DNA from: Paragordius varius
Lineage: Eukaryota > Nematomorpha
Assembly: GCA_964247055.1 (NCBI GenBank)
Contig: OZ176056.1
Coordinates: forward strand, 4,464,001-4,528,000
DNA length: 64,000 nt
Direction of reading: 5' to 3'
The number at the start of each line of letters is the position of its first letter. Within the stretch, counting starts at the first letter, position 1. Below are positions 41,190 to 56,879 of the stretch, one piece after another. The position numbers and the translations under genes were made by a program. The notes beneath the pieces were generated by a model, which worked only from the letters and a program-made list of their open reading frames with translations, was not told the DNA's origin and did no database searches.

Positions 41190-41483
41190 TACAGTAAAAA
41201 TTGATACCATACAGTTAAAAAAACATAAAGACAAATATATTGTTCAAAAAGACCGCTATACCTTTTTTAAATCTTTATTTTGCAATATATAACTCATTTT
41301 TTTATATTGCATAGTATGAAATATACATGTAAAATGGCAACACAATCAATTATATATTTTTAAATTGTAATTAGTGTATATAGGAAAAATTAAGGTTTAA
41401 ATGAGTATGGTTGTTGTCTGTTAAAAAAATATTTGTCTTTATAATTTTACGTTTTATCCGTATAATTTCAATTTTGACTGTAA
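41190..41483. mobile_element. MITE, ACAGTAAAAATTGAAATTAT family
   Basis: Nearly identical to 16691-16983. Confidence 0.65.
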
Positions 41484-41608
41484 ATGCATATACTTTGCTG
41501 TCGAGGTAGGTTTTCATTGACGGACACGTCACCTATTAATTGATTTTATAAATTATTTTTTTTCGTATAAAAAGCAAATAAAGTACTTTATTATTTTTAA
41601 TATTATAC

Positions 41609-41674
41609 CATTGCTGCTTTCGGTATCAAATCTATTTTCTTCAGAGTTCGGTTCGCTGTTAACTGGATCATCTA
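41609..41674 (-). CDS. Acidic exon e31 (66 nt), unit 3
   Basis: Same peptide as unit 2 (DDPVNSEPNSEENR to DTESSN); acceptor ATTTAG, donor GTATAA. Confidence 0.76.
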
Positions 41675-44600
41675 CTAAATGTTATATGTTAAATACATTA
41701 AATGACATTTTGAATTAAAATTATAGCTGTTTTATAGTTTTAATGAAATTATTATTTTTTATGTAGTTTTAATATATTTTTATATGGAAGATTTAATTTT
41801 TCGACTAAATTTAAATTAGATAAAAAAAGCTTAGTCAGCAGAAAGATATACTCAATAATGTTTTTAGATTATTTTTTTAACCCTTCTAAACTACACTTAA
41901 AATAATTTTCAAACCTTAAAATATTTATTTATTTAAACAAAATGTACGATTTATCAAAGTTTTTATAAGACATAAAAAAATATTTGCAGATTAATGTTAA
42001 TTTTATACTTTTCCCCATAATTAACATATAATAAATTATACTCTGTAGTTCAGATCCATTTTCATCCGAAAATAAATCACCTTCATCAAGGTTGTCTTCT
42101 ACATATTGAACAATAATTATTTAAATTTTTTTATTTATAATTAAATTTTTGTTATAGAAAATAACCTTCATCACCCTCGATTCCAATCTCATCTTCAAAG
42201 TCATCAGGTGAATTTTCTTCAACTTTTTGATTAAATATAATTTATTATGATTACTAATATATATATATATATAATATATATATAAATATTTGTTTTCGTG
42301 CAATAATTAACTATATATTTTGTAAGAAGTTTATTTTTTAAATTTAATATATATGGTTTTTTTAAAGATTGGATTCAAAGGCGCAAAGGGAAAGGGGACC
42401 TAATGCAACGGGCTATAGTTGAAGGGGAGCCGGAATCTGAATTTTTTTTTTAATTTCAAAAAAATAGTTATTAAAAAATTATTTTTAAAAAATCAATCAT
42501 TTATGAGTGGTCATGACCAAGGTTGGGGACAAGAAGAGGCCATCACGGACTGGGCGTCAGAAATGCAAGCTACGCCTCTGATTGAATAAGTTAAAAACGC
42601 TCGGACATTATTATTTATCGTTCTTTGGTAAAAGTGTTAAACTAAGTTGGCTATTTAAAGTGTTTTCTCTATAACCTGCGAAAAAACTAAGATAAATCTA
42701 AATTTCTTACTATATTTTCAAGATTTTATTTAAAGTTTTAATTTTAACAAATTTTCCCTCGGCTTACACAGATTGATTATTATATAATAAACTAGCGTAA
42801 ATCTCGTCACGCAGCCCGAGGAAGTTTTGGACGGGGGGCTATTTGAAAAAAGAGACAATAAAATGATCCATGTATGTGGATTACAAAACATTATTTAATA
42901 GCTATGAACTCATAGGATTACCAAAACGGTTCATTTATACTAATATATTGTATACTGGTGTAAAGGCCCCAAATTGACGGCTAACGGAAAAAACCGCTAT
43001 ACTATAATATTCATTTTTATGGGTAATATTTAAAGCCTTTAATTGAACTCCTATGGCTTTTAAGTTTTTTGAAAATTAGCTCCAAAGCTACGCCATTTTT
43101 GTATGGCGTCTCAGTTTTAAACCGGTAGGCCCCTACCCACAGGCCTATATGGAAAAAGCGCTAAGTTAAATTTTTTACCTCTATAGGGAAATATTTGGAA
43201 TCATCTTTGAGACCATCGTCTTATGGGTTATTCGAAAAAATACCTCAACACTAAATAATCGTTATATGATGGCTTTTTAGGGCATAAAGGTCCCAAACTA
43301 ACGGCTAATAAAAAAGTTCTGGCTTTAATTTTTACCTAGTTAAGGGTAACATTTCAAACTTTAAATGAGTTCATATGGCATAAGTTTTAAATTAGTTCCA
43401 AAACAACGCAATTTCTATATAGTGGCACAGTTTTTGGCGAGCTTCTTACCCAGAGGCAGGTATAAAATAGCGTCGGGGAAAATATTTGGCTTTATATGGG
43501 GAATATCTGGAATTATAATGTCCATATGTTTTTATAAGTTCTTGGAAATATTGCTTCAAAACCTAAAAATTGTTCTATGGCGGCGAATTTTTCAGGACGT
43601 AAAACTTTTCTTAGCGACTCATTTAAATAACCCCCTATAATAAAATAATTGTTTTTAAGGGCTAATAAATATTTTAGGCCCTTATTGAACTCACATAGTC
43701 TCCTAAGTTTTCTGAAATATCGCTCTAAAGGCATGCTGTATCGATATAGTGACTTTTTACGCGGATAGCCCCCAACCCAGACCCTATTTAACCGCTAATT
43801 TAAAAAATCCGCTCGACTAAAATTTTTGTCTTTTAACAGGGCATACCTGAAATCCTTATTGAATTTTAACAGTCTCATACTTTGGGCGAAAAATAGTTTA
43901 TTTTTGTGGACTTGATTTTTTTGAAAAAAAATGGCATTTTACGGTGGGAGCGGGTAAAAAGAGGGCCTAAATTTAAAAAGCGAGCCGACTATGTTCGGCG
44001 CAATCAAAAATAAGTAAAAAAAAATCATATTTGAAATCGAAAAGTCCAACACGTTTTCCGGAAAATTGTCTCAAAGTCACAATTTTTGTAAATTTCTGTT
44101 TTCAAAAAAACCGTTTCTTACACGGGGTGGGCCCTAACCCGGGGCCTAATTCAAAAAAGGGCGAAGCTATTGTCGGGGCATTCATTAATGATTATATTTT
44201 TTCGGTATGACTTGAATGGGTTTGCCGGTTTTCCGGAAACAGATCACAAAGCCACCGCTTTCCATTTTTATAAATATATAGATTACAAATTGGATACCCA
44301 TCAATTTTTAATATTTTATTGCATAATCCAACTAACTCCATAAAAAATCCAATAAATCCCGCCAATGAATACAAGCGAAAGCAACACAATATATATGAAA
44401 CTCAACTCTTTTAAAAACACGATATAAATTTATGTTTCAAAATAAAATATTACTTGGTGGTGCTGTTGTCGTGGATTGTAGGTTTGATTCTGGTGTCACA
44501 TCATCTGTAAGGTTAGTATGATAAAAATTAAGTTTAATCTAAAAATAGAATTATCTTAAAAATAAGATGAAAAATAGAGATCAATAAAACTATAATTCAC

Positions 44601-47600
44601 TAAATTATTAATTGTATTAATTTGATATACGTAATTAATTAAACAATGAAAATTTTAATAATCTCTGTATGAATCGTTCAAATTGAAATGTACATTTCTA
44701 AATAACAGGATTTCAATAAAAAGCTTAATGCGCTTAAGTACATCAACTCATCAATGTTGTTTCATTAAATATTTAATTAAACTATCAATGTTTATTGTAA
44801 AATAAACTTAATTAAAATTCTGATAACTATTTTTAATCTATAACCTGGTTGAGTAATCCCTTCTGTTTGGACAGCTAGTTTTTATATTTATAAAGTGTAA
44901 ATTAGTCTTTAACCAAACATCATTGAATATCAAAAAAAATTTACCATTTTATACTTAACCTCAAGTCACGCTGATTCAAAATTTTTTATTTTTTTATGTT
45001 TTAAAAACGATCACTTCATTATAATACAAGGAATATAAATCTAAATCCAAGCCTGTAAAATAATTTTAATACATATATAGATTAAAAAAATATAGACTTT
45101 GAGGTTGGACATTTTGAGCCATAGCATTTATTCCAGAAGGTCCAGCTACCCCAGCTAATTGTGATGTAGCACTTGAACCTGCCCCAATTATTACTCCTAG
45201 TTTGCGTTTTGTAATATTTTAATTTAAATTTAAATAAAATATATTGATTTTAAGGCCAAAACAATAAAATTTATTTACCACCAATTGCTCCTTATATACA
45301 TAAAAATTAAAATAAATATTTAAAAAATGTAAATAAATGATATATTTGAACTACATATATACCTACTCCCACTATATTTAGTTAAATTTAATAAAAAACC
45401 TGACAATGGTATAACTCCAACCGGAAAAATAGATTTGGTGTTATCTTGAAAAAAAATAAATAAATTTTTTAAAAAATTTTTTTGCAAAAGGTTGATGAGA
45501 AGCTCTGAAAATTTTATACATATAAGTTTTAATTAGATTGCGTTGGAATTTATATAAAAATTAATTTTGGATGTAAATACCCGGTTTCAGCTCAGATTTA
45601 AATTTGGGAATATTGCGAAAGTCTGGAGTCCCATTGTTTTTCAATATTTGTTGGTTATTTAAAATTTCTAAATGCACAAAAAAATGTTAATAAATTTGAT
45701 AAAAAAAATATAAAACAAAATGATGGTGACACGGACACACGACACATTTCAAATGCCCTTATATATAATTTCAAATTAATTAAACATATTTTAAATAATT
45801 CTTAGACTTAGGTTAAAATGATATTCTTGGTAATGATAATGATATTATTCATAAAAGTACAAAATAAATTGTTTTCATATTAAGTTAATAAGATTAAAAT
45901 TATATCTTAGCTGTTTTTAGCCACATATATAAGGTTATTAACTTATTTTGCGTCCAAAACAAGTCTTTTTAATAAAGAAGTTTTCAAGTGAAACCCTCTT
46001 CACTTTAAAATTAAAAGATTTTATATAAAGGCTTTAAACTTTAAATTATATTAATCACAATTTAACCCACACCCAAATATTTCAAGTATCTTTCTTCATC
46101 TTGAATTAAAGCAAATATTTGTATAATTTTCGAAAGAGTATAGGATAGGGGGGGGGGGGGGCAAATGACTTAGCTGATTTTTATTAAAATATTCTAAAGC
46201 CAATCCTCAAAATTGATATTCTAACATTATGAATCCACTAAAATATTTGACATCCATCTTATTTTTGGTGCTTATGGCAACTTTTCTGGGAATCGCGAAA
46301 CCAAGTAAAAAATTTATAAAGATAATTTTATAAAAAGAGTCAAACTATAATAATGATTCTTAAACAAAGACATTATTTATGAGAAATGATTATGTTCGGA
46401 TTGAGGCAATATTAAAAAATGACTAAAGTATGTTTTAAATTGTATCAGAACTTGTAAAGCTCTGACACTCCCCTACCCATATTTTTATAAAATTACATAC
46501 TCATATTTTTAAAATCAAAATTTCTAAAACAAAAATTTTTAATGTAAAAAATTTATAAAACCAATAAAACTTATAGACCACACTTTAAAATCTGAAATTA
46601 TAATTGTTTTAGAATCGCCATTCAAAACTTACGGATTACAGTTACTTTTTATAAAAAAAATTTTAATCATTATATATGGAAAAAAAGTGATTTATCATCC
46701 TAGTTTTATTTAATATTCCTCTGGTATTGGTAAATTACTAAAGTATTAAACATAATTTTTTGTTATATTCTAAAAAACAATCATTTGTATTAATAAAGGA
46801 AAAATGAAAAATTGAAAATGTGAAATAGCTCGAATTATCAAAATTTTGGGGTATGCTAGATTGTATCATGCTAAAATCATTAAAAACGATCTTGATTACA
46901 TCCAGAAAAAACGATAAAATGATATATTTTTTGATTTCTAGTTTCAAATGCCATGCATTTAATTTCTATATCTGTACCTAGGGATGTAATAACTAATCCG
47001 TAAATATTTGAAAGATTTTATATTTATTTATTCAAAATATATTTAATCATTACACTGTGTGCAAAAAAGAGTTAATTTTTTTAATTAAAAATTATTTTTA
47101 CATGAGATAGCTTATGATCAGCTAATTCATTTGCCGCATAAATTTTAATGACGACCTAGTTATTAAAATATTAGGAGAAAATCAAAATAGGGCAAAAGGC
47201 AAATATATTACGGACAATTCAAAAAATAATGATAAAATTTGAGATATTATGGTTTGTTATCATTTTAGGTATATTTTATATAATGGCCTAAAATCATCTA
47301 GTTAGCGTTTGTATAAAATCTCAGTTCAAAACATGGCGTTTATTAACATACTTAAAAGTATTTACTAGCTAAACTCACTATTATCTCAATTCATATGTTA
47401 TTTAGTAAAAAAACTTATATATCAAAATAAAAAATAATGTTTTTTATTTTTTTATTTTTATCTGGTTTGTGAGTGTATAACAAATTTACATTGTATTATT
47501 TTGAATCTTATATGCGTGGGAATTATAGAGCGTATTATTTATTAAAAGTAGTTTAATACCAACCAACAATCCTTACAAATCCCTGTAACATACCTCCAAT

Positions 47601-50600
47601 TTGAATCGAAGTGTTAATTATGTTAAAAAAAGCCATCTTTTGAACTGAAATTTTATACAAACACTAGCTATAAGATTTTAGTCTATTTACATATTGCATA
47701 TATCTCATAAAATGATAATAAACCATAATATCTCAACTTTTATCATTATCCTTAATTTTCACTTTTTGTCCGATTTGGATTTTCTCTCAATATTCAAAAA
47801 ACTAGGTCGTAAACAAATAAAAAATTTTCGCCAAATGAATTCGGTCATAAGGTATCTTATGAAAAATAATATTTTATTAAAATTTTTTGCACACAGTGTG
47901 TTACGGTATTTATATAATTAACTTTATTAACCATGATTTCCCTAAGTTAATGTTTGATGAATGACTTTATGCGTGATTGCACATTAACATATTTTAAAAA
48001 GATTTCAGGAGTTTCTTAAATATTTACACTCAATTTTAGAATATTCAATGCCAAATCTGGATCATTATATTTATATGGTAAAATCCAAGATTCAAAAACG
48101 GTTTTACGGAATTTTTCGGAGTTATCTTATATGTTTTGTTCTCGTAACAATTTATAGCATTTGCTTTAGCTAGGATGATTAATGCCATACTAAAAATAAC
48201 TCTGTATTTATTTCCATTATATGGCGCTTGATTCCCAATTCCATAATGGACTCTACTAAAAATGAGTCTTATACAAAAATTATTCCAAATTTTAAACACT
48301 ATATGTATATTTAGTAAATGAGACGAAATCGATTAACGATACACATAGCATTGGAAAGCGTGTGTTTGGTACGTCAAGGAATATGGTGTTGAAGAATATA
48401 ACGAAGTATATCAAAATTTATCCTATTTAAAAGGATTACAAATCGAAAATATATTATTAAAATTATAATAATTGGTTTAAAATTTGCATAGTCAAAAATA
48501 ACGTAAATCATAGTGTATCATTTAATTGTAAAAGTTTTTACTTTTTAAAAAATTTTAATAATACATTGCCACTCAAAAATTAACTTTTTACAATTTTTAA
48601 ATAGCAGCAAGTGCCTGAGAAACCACCTAGGACTTATCTAAATTATATAACCCTTTTCATGCTAAAAATTTATTTTGATATTAAAATTTAGCATATATTA
48701 CAAATTTTATCGCCGCGCAATCTCGTAAATTTTGCGGTTATAAGAGAATTGGCCCATTTAAGAAGGGCAAATATTGGGACATTAAGAGCCCACATCTAAA
48801 ATTAAAGTTTTATAAAACCATTGATTAACTTTTTATATAAATTATATTCTATTTTAGTGATTTTGAAAAAGAGTATTTGGCCTTCACCAAAAAAATTTTG
48901 TTTGACAAAATGTGCCTGATATGGACTATACCTAAAATGTTATAATTTCATATTTCATTCCTAACCCCCAAACTAAAAGCACCATGATAACCCTAATATT
49001 TTTTTCTATCAGAATATATTTATTTTATCAGTGTATTTTTTCCTGATTTTGACGCGTATCCTTCTTAAATTTTTTCTAAAGTCACAAAACTTAACACCGA
49101 TTAAATAACAATATATATATAGGTAAATAATCACACGTAATTACCACGATTATTAAATACACTAGTCAACAAGGTTTTGCACCACCCCATTATTTTTGGA
49201 TTTTCTGATACCTAATGGCATGGAAAGGCCAAAACAAAAAAGAAAATTGAGGCCACCAATAGGATTTTTCCAAAATTTAATTTTTAAATTTGTATTTAAT
49301 TTAAAAATAACAATCATTTCTCGTGTACATATGTTTAAAAATTCAAACAAGCAAGTTGATACAAGTAATATTCCATGCATGGATAACAAATTCTAGGCAT
49401 TAAATAAGATACTAAACAAGCTAAGAGCCAAATTAAAAATTTAAAGGGGGCTTATGTATAATGTGATAGATATGGGCGGCTGCACAAGCTCTGCATATCC
49501 CCCAAGCGATCCTATAATTATGCCAGATATGGCAAAGATAACAATAAGTAATTGTAAAGTCCGATAAGAGAGACTTGCAAGCAAAATCCAGGCAAATTGA
49601 CATGTCAAATTAACCAATTTACAGAATAAAGTTAGATAAATTCTATATATAAATGGTCCAACCCCATAACAGTAAATTATACTAAAAGTGGCTACACAAC
49701 ATCCATCTGGAATTCAAAATACAAAAAACCAATAATTTAAAAAAAATAAGGTATATCCACTAGGTATAAATAAAGGATTTTTTATAAGAACCAACTCAAG
49801 AGAAAAAGTCTGATAAGTACTCGAAAGAACGAAAACTAACAAAAAAATATAGCCTATCTGAAAGCCGAAGGTTTAAACCATAGAATGCCTTTTTTAGTAC
49901 TTTTTTAAAAAAATTTTATATGTGTTAAAAATTCACTTGAAAAAAAAGACTAAATTTTGACGTTTAAGTCCGTACTATTTTTTTCTCTCTGATATTTAAA
50001 TGACATATTTATATTCAAAAGATAGAGTTTAAAACGCTTTATTAAATGATATTAAGTTAATGATATAATAACATTTTATTATTAAGTTATATTTAATTTT
50101 CCCTCGATTTTCTCTTGTTTTTGAAAAATTGAAAAACCTATAAAATTTCAAAATTCTGATTGGCGGGATCAAAAATTTTTTCAAATTCGGTTTTAAAACA
50201 CTGAAATTAGTCATAATTTAAAAAGTTTCAGTGGTGGTGCCTAAAAATGTCCAAATTTGTCGACTAGTGATATCAAATAACTGAAGCTAATAATTAAAAG
50301 AATTAGAAATGGAACAGGAGTCGAGTGTTTATCTTTTGTAAATTATAAAAATTGAACTTTATAAAAAAGTTTAATCTCAAATAAGGGCGATTTTGCAGGA
50401 CTCAATATCCATATATATTTATTTATCCTTTTAGGATTCATATGGTAAGATTTATTATTTCGTTCAATTTAATAATGATTATACACATATATAAATCATC
50501 GTTTTTATTATATATTTAGTCTATCACGGTTAATTTATCAAACAAGCGATTTAAGAAAAATAAAATTAGTATTTGATTCTTTCCATATAAATTTTAATGA

Positions 50601-53600
50601 ATAGTTGTTACTAAATAAATTTTTGTTTAATTTGGTTGATCAACACCTCATTACCTTTGGATATAGTTGCGAATACCGAGCGATTTCAAATTCGATTTTA
50701 AATAATATTGGGCCAAATTTAAAAGTATGTATTCTCTGGCTCGACGCATGATATAATTTTTTGTAAAGCTCAAAAAAATCCTCATCTCAACAGAAAAATT
50801 AATGTATATTATGGTGAAATGTATATAGCTTAAAAAGCTTAAAGAAACCTTTTAAAAACAAATAATTTATAATAATTTTATACATCAGCTGCTCTTGACC
50901 TGGTTTCATGCTATTCAAATTTTGATTCTATAAGTTAATTACAAACAAAAAGGCTTTTGAATTAATAGATAAAACCAATATTTTATAATTAAATTTTAAC
51001 CCTAACAACCTTTAAAAAACCGAATAATATACAAGTTTGAACTCAGGGGTAAATTAGTTACTCAGAAATCGTCTACAAAAAATCGGTAACGTTTATGTTT
51101 TACCTTATAATTTTAAGATAAAGCCATGTTCGATTATAATCAAAATTCTACCTATTTTATTGTAACAGCTAAATAAATTAGATTTCAGCTATTATGAAAC
51201 CAATATAATATTTACAGTAAAACTCTATAATGTGGTTTTAGGCGTAAACTTAACTAAATTCGAGAAAAAATAATAAAAAACTATTTACATTTATTCGTAT
51301 GTTGTATTTATAGTTGTTTTATTAAAAACTAGTGTAAATCTCGTGCTTCTAGAGGGCTTAAATTAAAAAAGTGAGCCGAGCCGACTATGTTCGGCGCAAT
51401 CGAAATATTTGAAATTGAATGGTCCAACACGTTTTCCGGAAAATTGTTTCAAAGACACAATTTTTGTGGACTTATTTTTTCAAAATACCGTTTTTTACAC
51501 GGGCCGAACTGGGGGCCTGATTCAAAAAAAGGCGAAGGTATTGTCGGGGCATTCATTAATGATTATATTTTTTCGACATTTGGATTTGAATGGGTCTACG
51601 GGTTTTCTGGAAACAGATCATAAAGCCAGCATTTTCCATTTTTATAAATATATAGAATACACTTACAGTATTAGTTTATTAACAATTCACATCGCTAATT
51701 CCTTTTTTTCAAACCAAAAAGAGTAGAGTATATTTTTTTTAAAAAAACAAGATTTTGAAAATATGGTTTGACAAAAAAATATTTGTCGTTCACATTTTTT
51801 TCTGCAATTTAAATTAAATATACAGTAAAAATTGAGATTATGACATAATGTAAAAATATTAAAAAAAATTTTAATTTTAATCGTAAAATACATAATTGAT
51901 TGTGTTACCTATTTACATTACAGTATTATAATAAAAAAATCAAATTTAAAAAGTCCCGTTGTGTGCTATATAAAAATATTTGTTTTTATAATTTAACATT
52001 TTGTCCGTACAATTACAATTTTTACTGTATCTGTAGCCTTCATGACAAAGCTACCTATTGTTAAAGTTGGAAAGAAGTGATTTCATACTAATAACATTTA
52101 TATTATTTTTATCCTAGGGGTAAAATATATTCAAAAAATTAGGCAAAATAAGAGGATAATCGATATTTACTGTAAAAATTGAAATTATACGGACCAAACA
52201 TAAAAATATAAGACAAATATTTTTTATTGTAAAAAACCTATCTTTTTGGGTCGCAAAATATCAAGACGTAACTAATATCAATTGGTAACATTCTCATTTA
52301 CAAATTTCACAGAATGAATTAGAATCATATAGTTTATGTCATAATTAGCAAATATAAAAATAACTTTTTACGTTTCGTCCATATAATGTGTCCATTTTTA
52401 CTGTATATTTAGTGATTTATATTTAATCAAACTCACGGGTTTTTACTATACAATTCTAACTGCTAATCAAGTTAAAAGTGAATAATATCAATGGTCATGT
52501 TACCGAAAAATCAGCCGGCATATTTTTTAATATAAATTTTTTAGTAAATGCAAAGTGTCTGCCTCTTTTCTATATGAGTCTACTCCTAAGAGCAATTATA
52601 ACTGATTGTAAAATTATGTTTTTGATAATCATATAAAATTGATATTGATTTTTTGGCTCCCAGACAATAAACTTGAATTACAATAAGCATTTGTAGATTA
52701 TCATTTTACATTTTTAAATAACGAAAAAAAGTTAATAAGAATTAATGTTTTTAAAAGCAGATATTTGAGCCGTATATCATTGCTAAAATTTGGGGTCAAT
52801 ATGGGCGGCCCGATGGTACACTATCTAATAATATATTATTCAATTAAACTTCTTTTGTTAGGGATGATTTAATAGTATAAAACCTAATTATTTAACAAGT
52901 ATTGAACAAAAACTATGAGGAAATATTATAAAACTATTATCGTTTTGATTTACGTATCAATTTTATCCACAAGGTATATTCAATGAATATTAGTGTTTTG
53001 TTTATTTCTAACCACTGAAAGTTGTATTTATGAGGCAAATACCCTTAAAAACGGAATTAGAGGTGTTAATTCAGAACGATTCAAATGTTCCCTGATATAT
53101 TATAATTTTTAACAACTTGCATCTGGCCTCTTGTTAGGATGTCGGCTAAAATTTATGTTGGCAAATATATTATTTATTTTATTTTTTATCTAAGGGCAGC
53201 ATTTATGGTAATGACATTTTAAGTTTTTGCATTATAAATTTAATTTGATAACAAATAAGAAGTACCCCATTAAAATTTATATATTTTATCGATTCGGAAG
53301 TAAGTCAATTTACCTATTTATTACAGTATCAGTAAATATATATCGCTAAAATTAACTATTGCCAAACGTATATGCAGCAAAGAGAATTATTATTGGCTAA
53401 TAATAGTAAAAAGTGAAAAATAACTATAAGCCGATAATACTGCCCTTTGTTGTATATGCTCTTAGCAATAATCAATAACTTTCTAGCAATGTAAACTTAC
53501 TCATACTTAAGGTTACCAGACGTCCCGCTTTTGGCGGGACAGTCCCGCTTTTTCACACTTCGTCCCGCGTCCCGCTACTTTTTAAAATGTCCCGCTTTTT

Positions 53601-56600
53601 CACGATTATATAAAAAAAAATTTTTTTAATATAAATAAATTTTTTTTATCCGTTTAAATTTTTTATCATTAAGTATCTTTAAAATCTAAATTTTAAATTT
53701 AAATTTTTTATTTTTAAATTTAAATTATTTATTTTTCCCGAATTTATATCATATGATTATACACTTCCTTTCTACTACTACTGATTATCAAAAAGCCAAG
53801 TTAATACCACAAATCTCTAGATTAAAAGACGAATTGATACCACAAATCGGTACCTTACACGTTTATTCCAGAAAATTAAGGTAATAAAATTTATTATACA
53901 AATATTTTAGTTTTATTATTTGCCAACATTTTTAAAAAGCCAAATTAATACCACAAATCGGAGCTTAAAAGACAAATTGATACCACAAATCGGTACCTTA
54001 CACGTTTATTTCAGAAAATAAAGGCAATATAATATTTATTATACTAATAGTAGTTTATAAATATGAGCTCAAAAAGAGGTTTTAAATTCAACGATGAATT
54101 AATGAAAGACTTTCCTTTTATGAAAAAAACGAAGAATGAATCATCTGTTAAATGTCTTATATGCGAGGGGGAATTCACCATAGAACATGGCGGAAAGCAT
54201 GATATTACAAAGCATATGGAAACACAGAAAATAAAAAAAATGTTTGGATATGGCGGCACCATCTTACAAATTAAGCGATTTTCATCGAAAAACCGCTTTT
54301 GGAGAGGAAGAAAATTTGGCACTAGCCGAAGGCGTTTTATCTTTTCACGCCGTTTATCATAATCATTCCTTTAGATCTATGGATTTACCTCACAAGTTGT
54401 TCGCAAGTTATTCCATAAAAAATTTACATGTGCTCGTACAAAGGCTGAAGCCATTGTGTGCAATGTCCTTTCGCCACATGCATTTTCTGAAATACAGCAG
54501 TGGTTCAGGTAAAGATAATGGAAATTCTACACTTAAAATATTATTGTATGGAACATAATTTGTTTAAAAATGAATTTTTTAGCCATTTCTATCCTAAGTA
54601 TTTTTTTCTGTTGTCCATAATATAAGTTTTCATTCAATATATTTAATAATGAGACTTCATAAAAAAGTGTCATTGTGCACCGTCTTGTCTTCCAAATAAT
54701 CGTTTCTGTTTGTATAAAACATTTTTATATTCTAGCTATTCATTGAGCCTTGTTTTTCTGGATGCTTTATAATATTGCGATTAGGTAATGGTATAAAATT
54801 ATTTTCTAACCTTTTTTAACTTAGAATTTTGACCTTTGTCCTGTGATAAAAAATAGGATTCTAGGAGATCACATTTTTATAAATATTTCAATTGCTGGCA
54901 AAAGAGCTAAACAGTAACATCTATATTTTCCATCCAGGGGTAACAAATCAGTAGCTGTTTGAATAGCGTTGTGTATCTGCCAATAATGTTTTGATTAAGA
55001 TTATTCGCTAAATTGTTAAAAATATTTTTTGTGCCGCTTCTTGCATCCCCCAGCGCACTTTGTAATGATTTCGTCTTAATTACTTTTTTCTAGAATATTA
55101 CAATCACTTCACCCTTTGATCGTGCACATGTAAATTTATTGAATAAGGTACAAACAACCTGTAAGGTACAATTTTTTTATATTTATAATGTATTTGTGTT
55201 AAAAATAAATAAATATTACAATAAATTTTTTGTATAAAAATTTTTGGTTGTACGCCCCAATGACCCCTGTCTCAGATTTGTCCCGCTTTTTCCTTCAAAA
55301 AATCTGGTCACCTTACTCATACTGTAAAAAATAAAATATTCTGTATCTAATCTAAACAACCAAATACCTCAACACTACTATATCAATCAAGATGTGATTT
55401 ATTTAACATATATAAGTAATGGTAATTCATATTGAAAAAAATAATCACGATTCAGCTATAATATATTATAATGTATTTGAAATACTGTCAATTGTGGCTA
55501 AAAAATTTATCAATTTAATTATGAATTTACCTATCTCGATATCTATAGGATTGAAATCAGTATGATTGTATTTAGATTTATGATTATAGTATATTCTTAC
55601 ATTCATTCGTGTCAAGTATATCTGGAAAAATTAAATATATTTATTCAAATATAATTCGGTGTTGTGTGTAATATAAGAACTGATAAACTGTGTGGAAAAA
55701 AATGATTAGCAAAATTATTTTTTATAGCTTATAACCAGCGAATTAATTTGGCAAAAAAATTTTTTATTTGTTGACCACCTAGTTTTTAAAATATTGAGAG
55801 AAATCGAAATTGGGAAAAAAGTGAAAGTTAAGGATATTTAAAAATAATCAAAAAAATTATGATAAAACTTAGGATATTATTATTATCATTTTATCTATTT
55901 TTACAATTTATAAATAGCCAAAACTATATAGTTAGGGTTTTATGAAATCTCAGTTAAAAAGATGGCATTTTTCGTTTGAGTATACCAAATATATAAAAAA
56001 AACTATATTAAAATAATTTTTTCCAAAATATCTTAACTCATTATTCTTAACATTCATGTTTTATTCATAAAAAAAACTTATACATCAAAACAAAACGAAA
56101 AAAAATTTTTATTTTTTATATTTTTTTGTCATATGGTTTATGAGTGTATAAAATTATACTGTTTTATTTTGGAATCTAACATTAGCGGAAATTTAAAATA
56201 TATTAAATAAAAAATAGGTTTACAGGCAGTTGAATATTATCGAAAATCCGTACATATCCCAGTAAAATTATTAATTTGTGTTAATACAAACCTGTTACAT
56301 GAATTTGTATGGATTTTTGATATTTATTTCCACAACTTTTGAACCCTATTTTGAAAAAATTTATATACTTTATGATTCCTGATGATGTAATGTTTGAAAA
56401 TAATTAATTATACACTCATAAACCAGATGGCAAAAAAATGGAAAAAATAAAAAACAATATTTTTTATTTTAATATATAAGTATCTTTACTGTAATGTTAA
56501 AATAGTGAGTTTAGCTAGTAAATAATCAAAAAAATTTAATATAGTTTCATTAAATTATGTATTAAATATATAAAAAACGCGATATTTGATCTGGGTTCAT

Positions 56601-56844
56601 ATGACTCCCCTAACTATATGATTTTAGGCTATTTAATTGTAAATATATGATGATAATTAATCTAATATCTTAAGTTTACTCATTATTTATTTAGATATGT
56701 CGAATTTTTCTTAATCACTTTTTCTCATACGATTTTCTCTCTATATTTTATAAAACTAGGTCGTCAACAAAAATTTTTGATGGTCAAATCAATTCGTTGG
56801 TTATAGCAAGAAAAAATTTAAATAAAAAATTACCCTCTTTTTTG

Positions 56845-56879
<35 letters not shown>

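Noticed and set aside
55365-55379. 14-nt block TGTTGAGGTATTTG with AG and GT borders (11 nt in unit 1, 14 in unit 2)
   Set aside because: Differs by whole codons between units, which is tempting, but 14 and 11 nt would shift the phase of every downstream exon.
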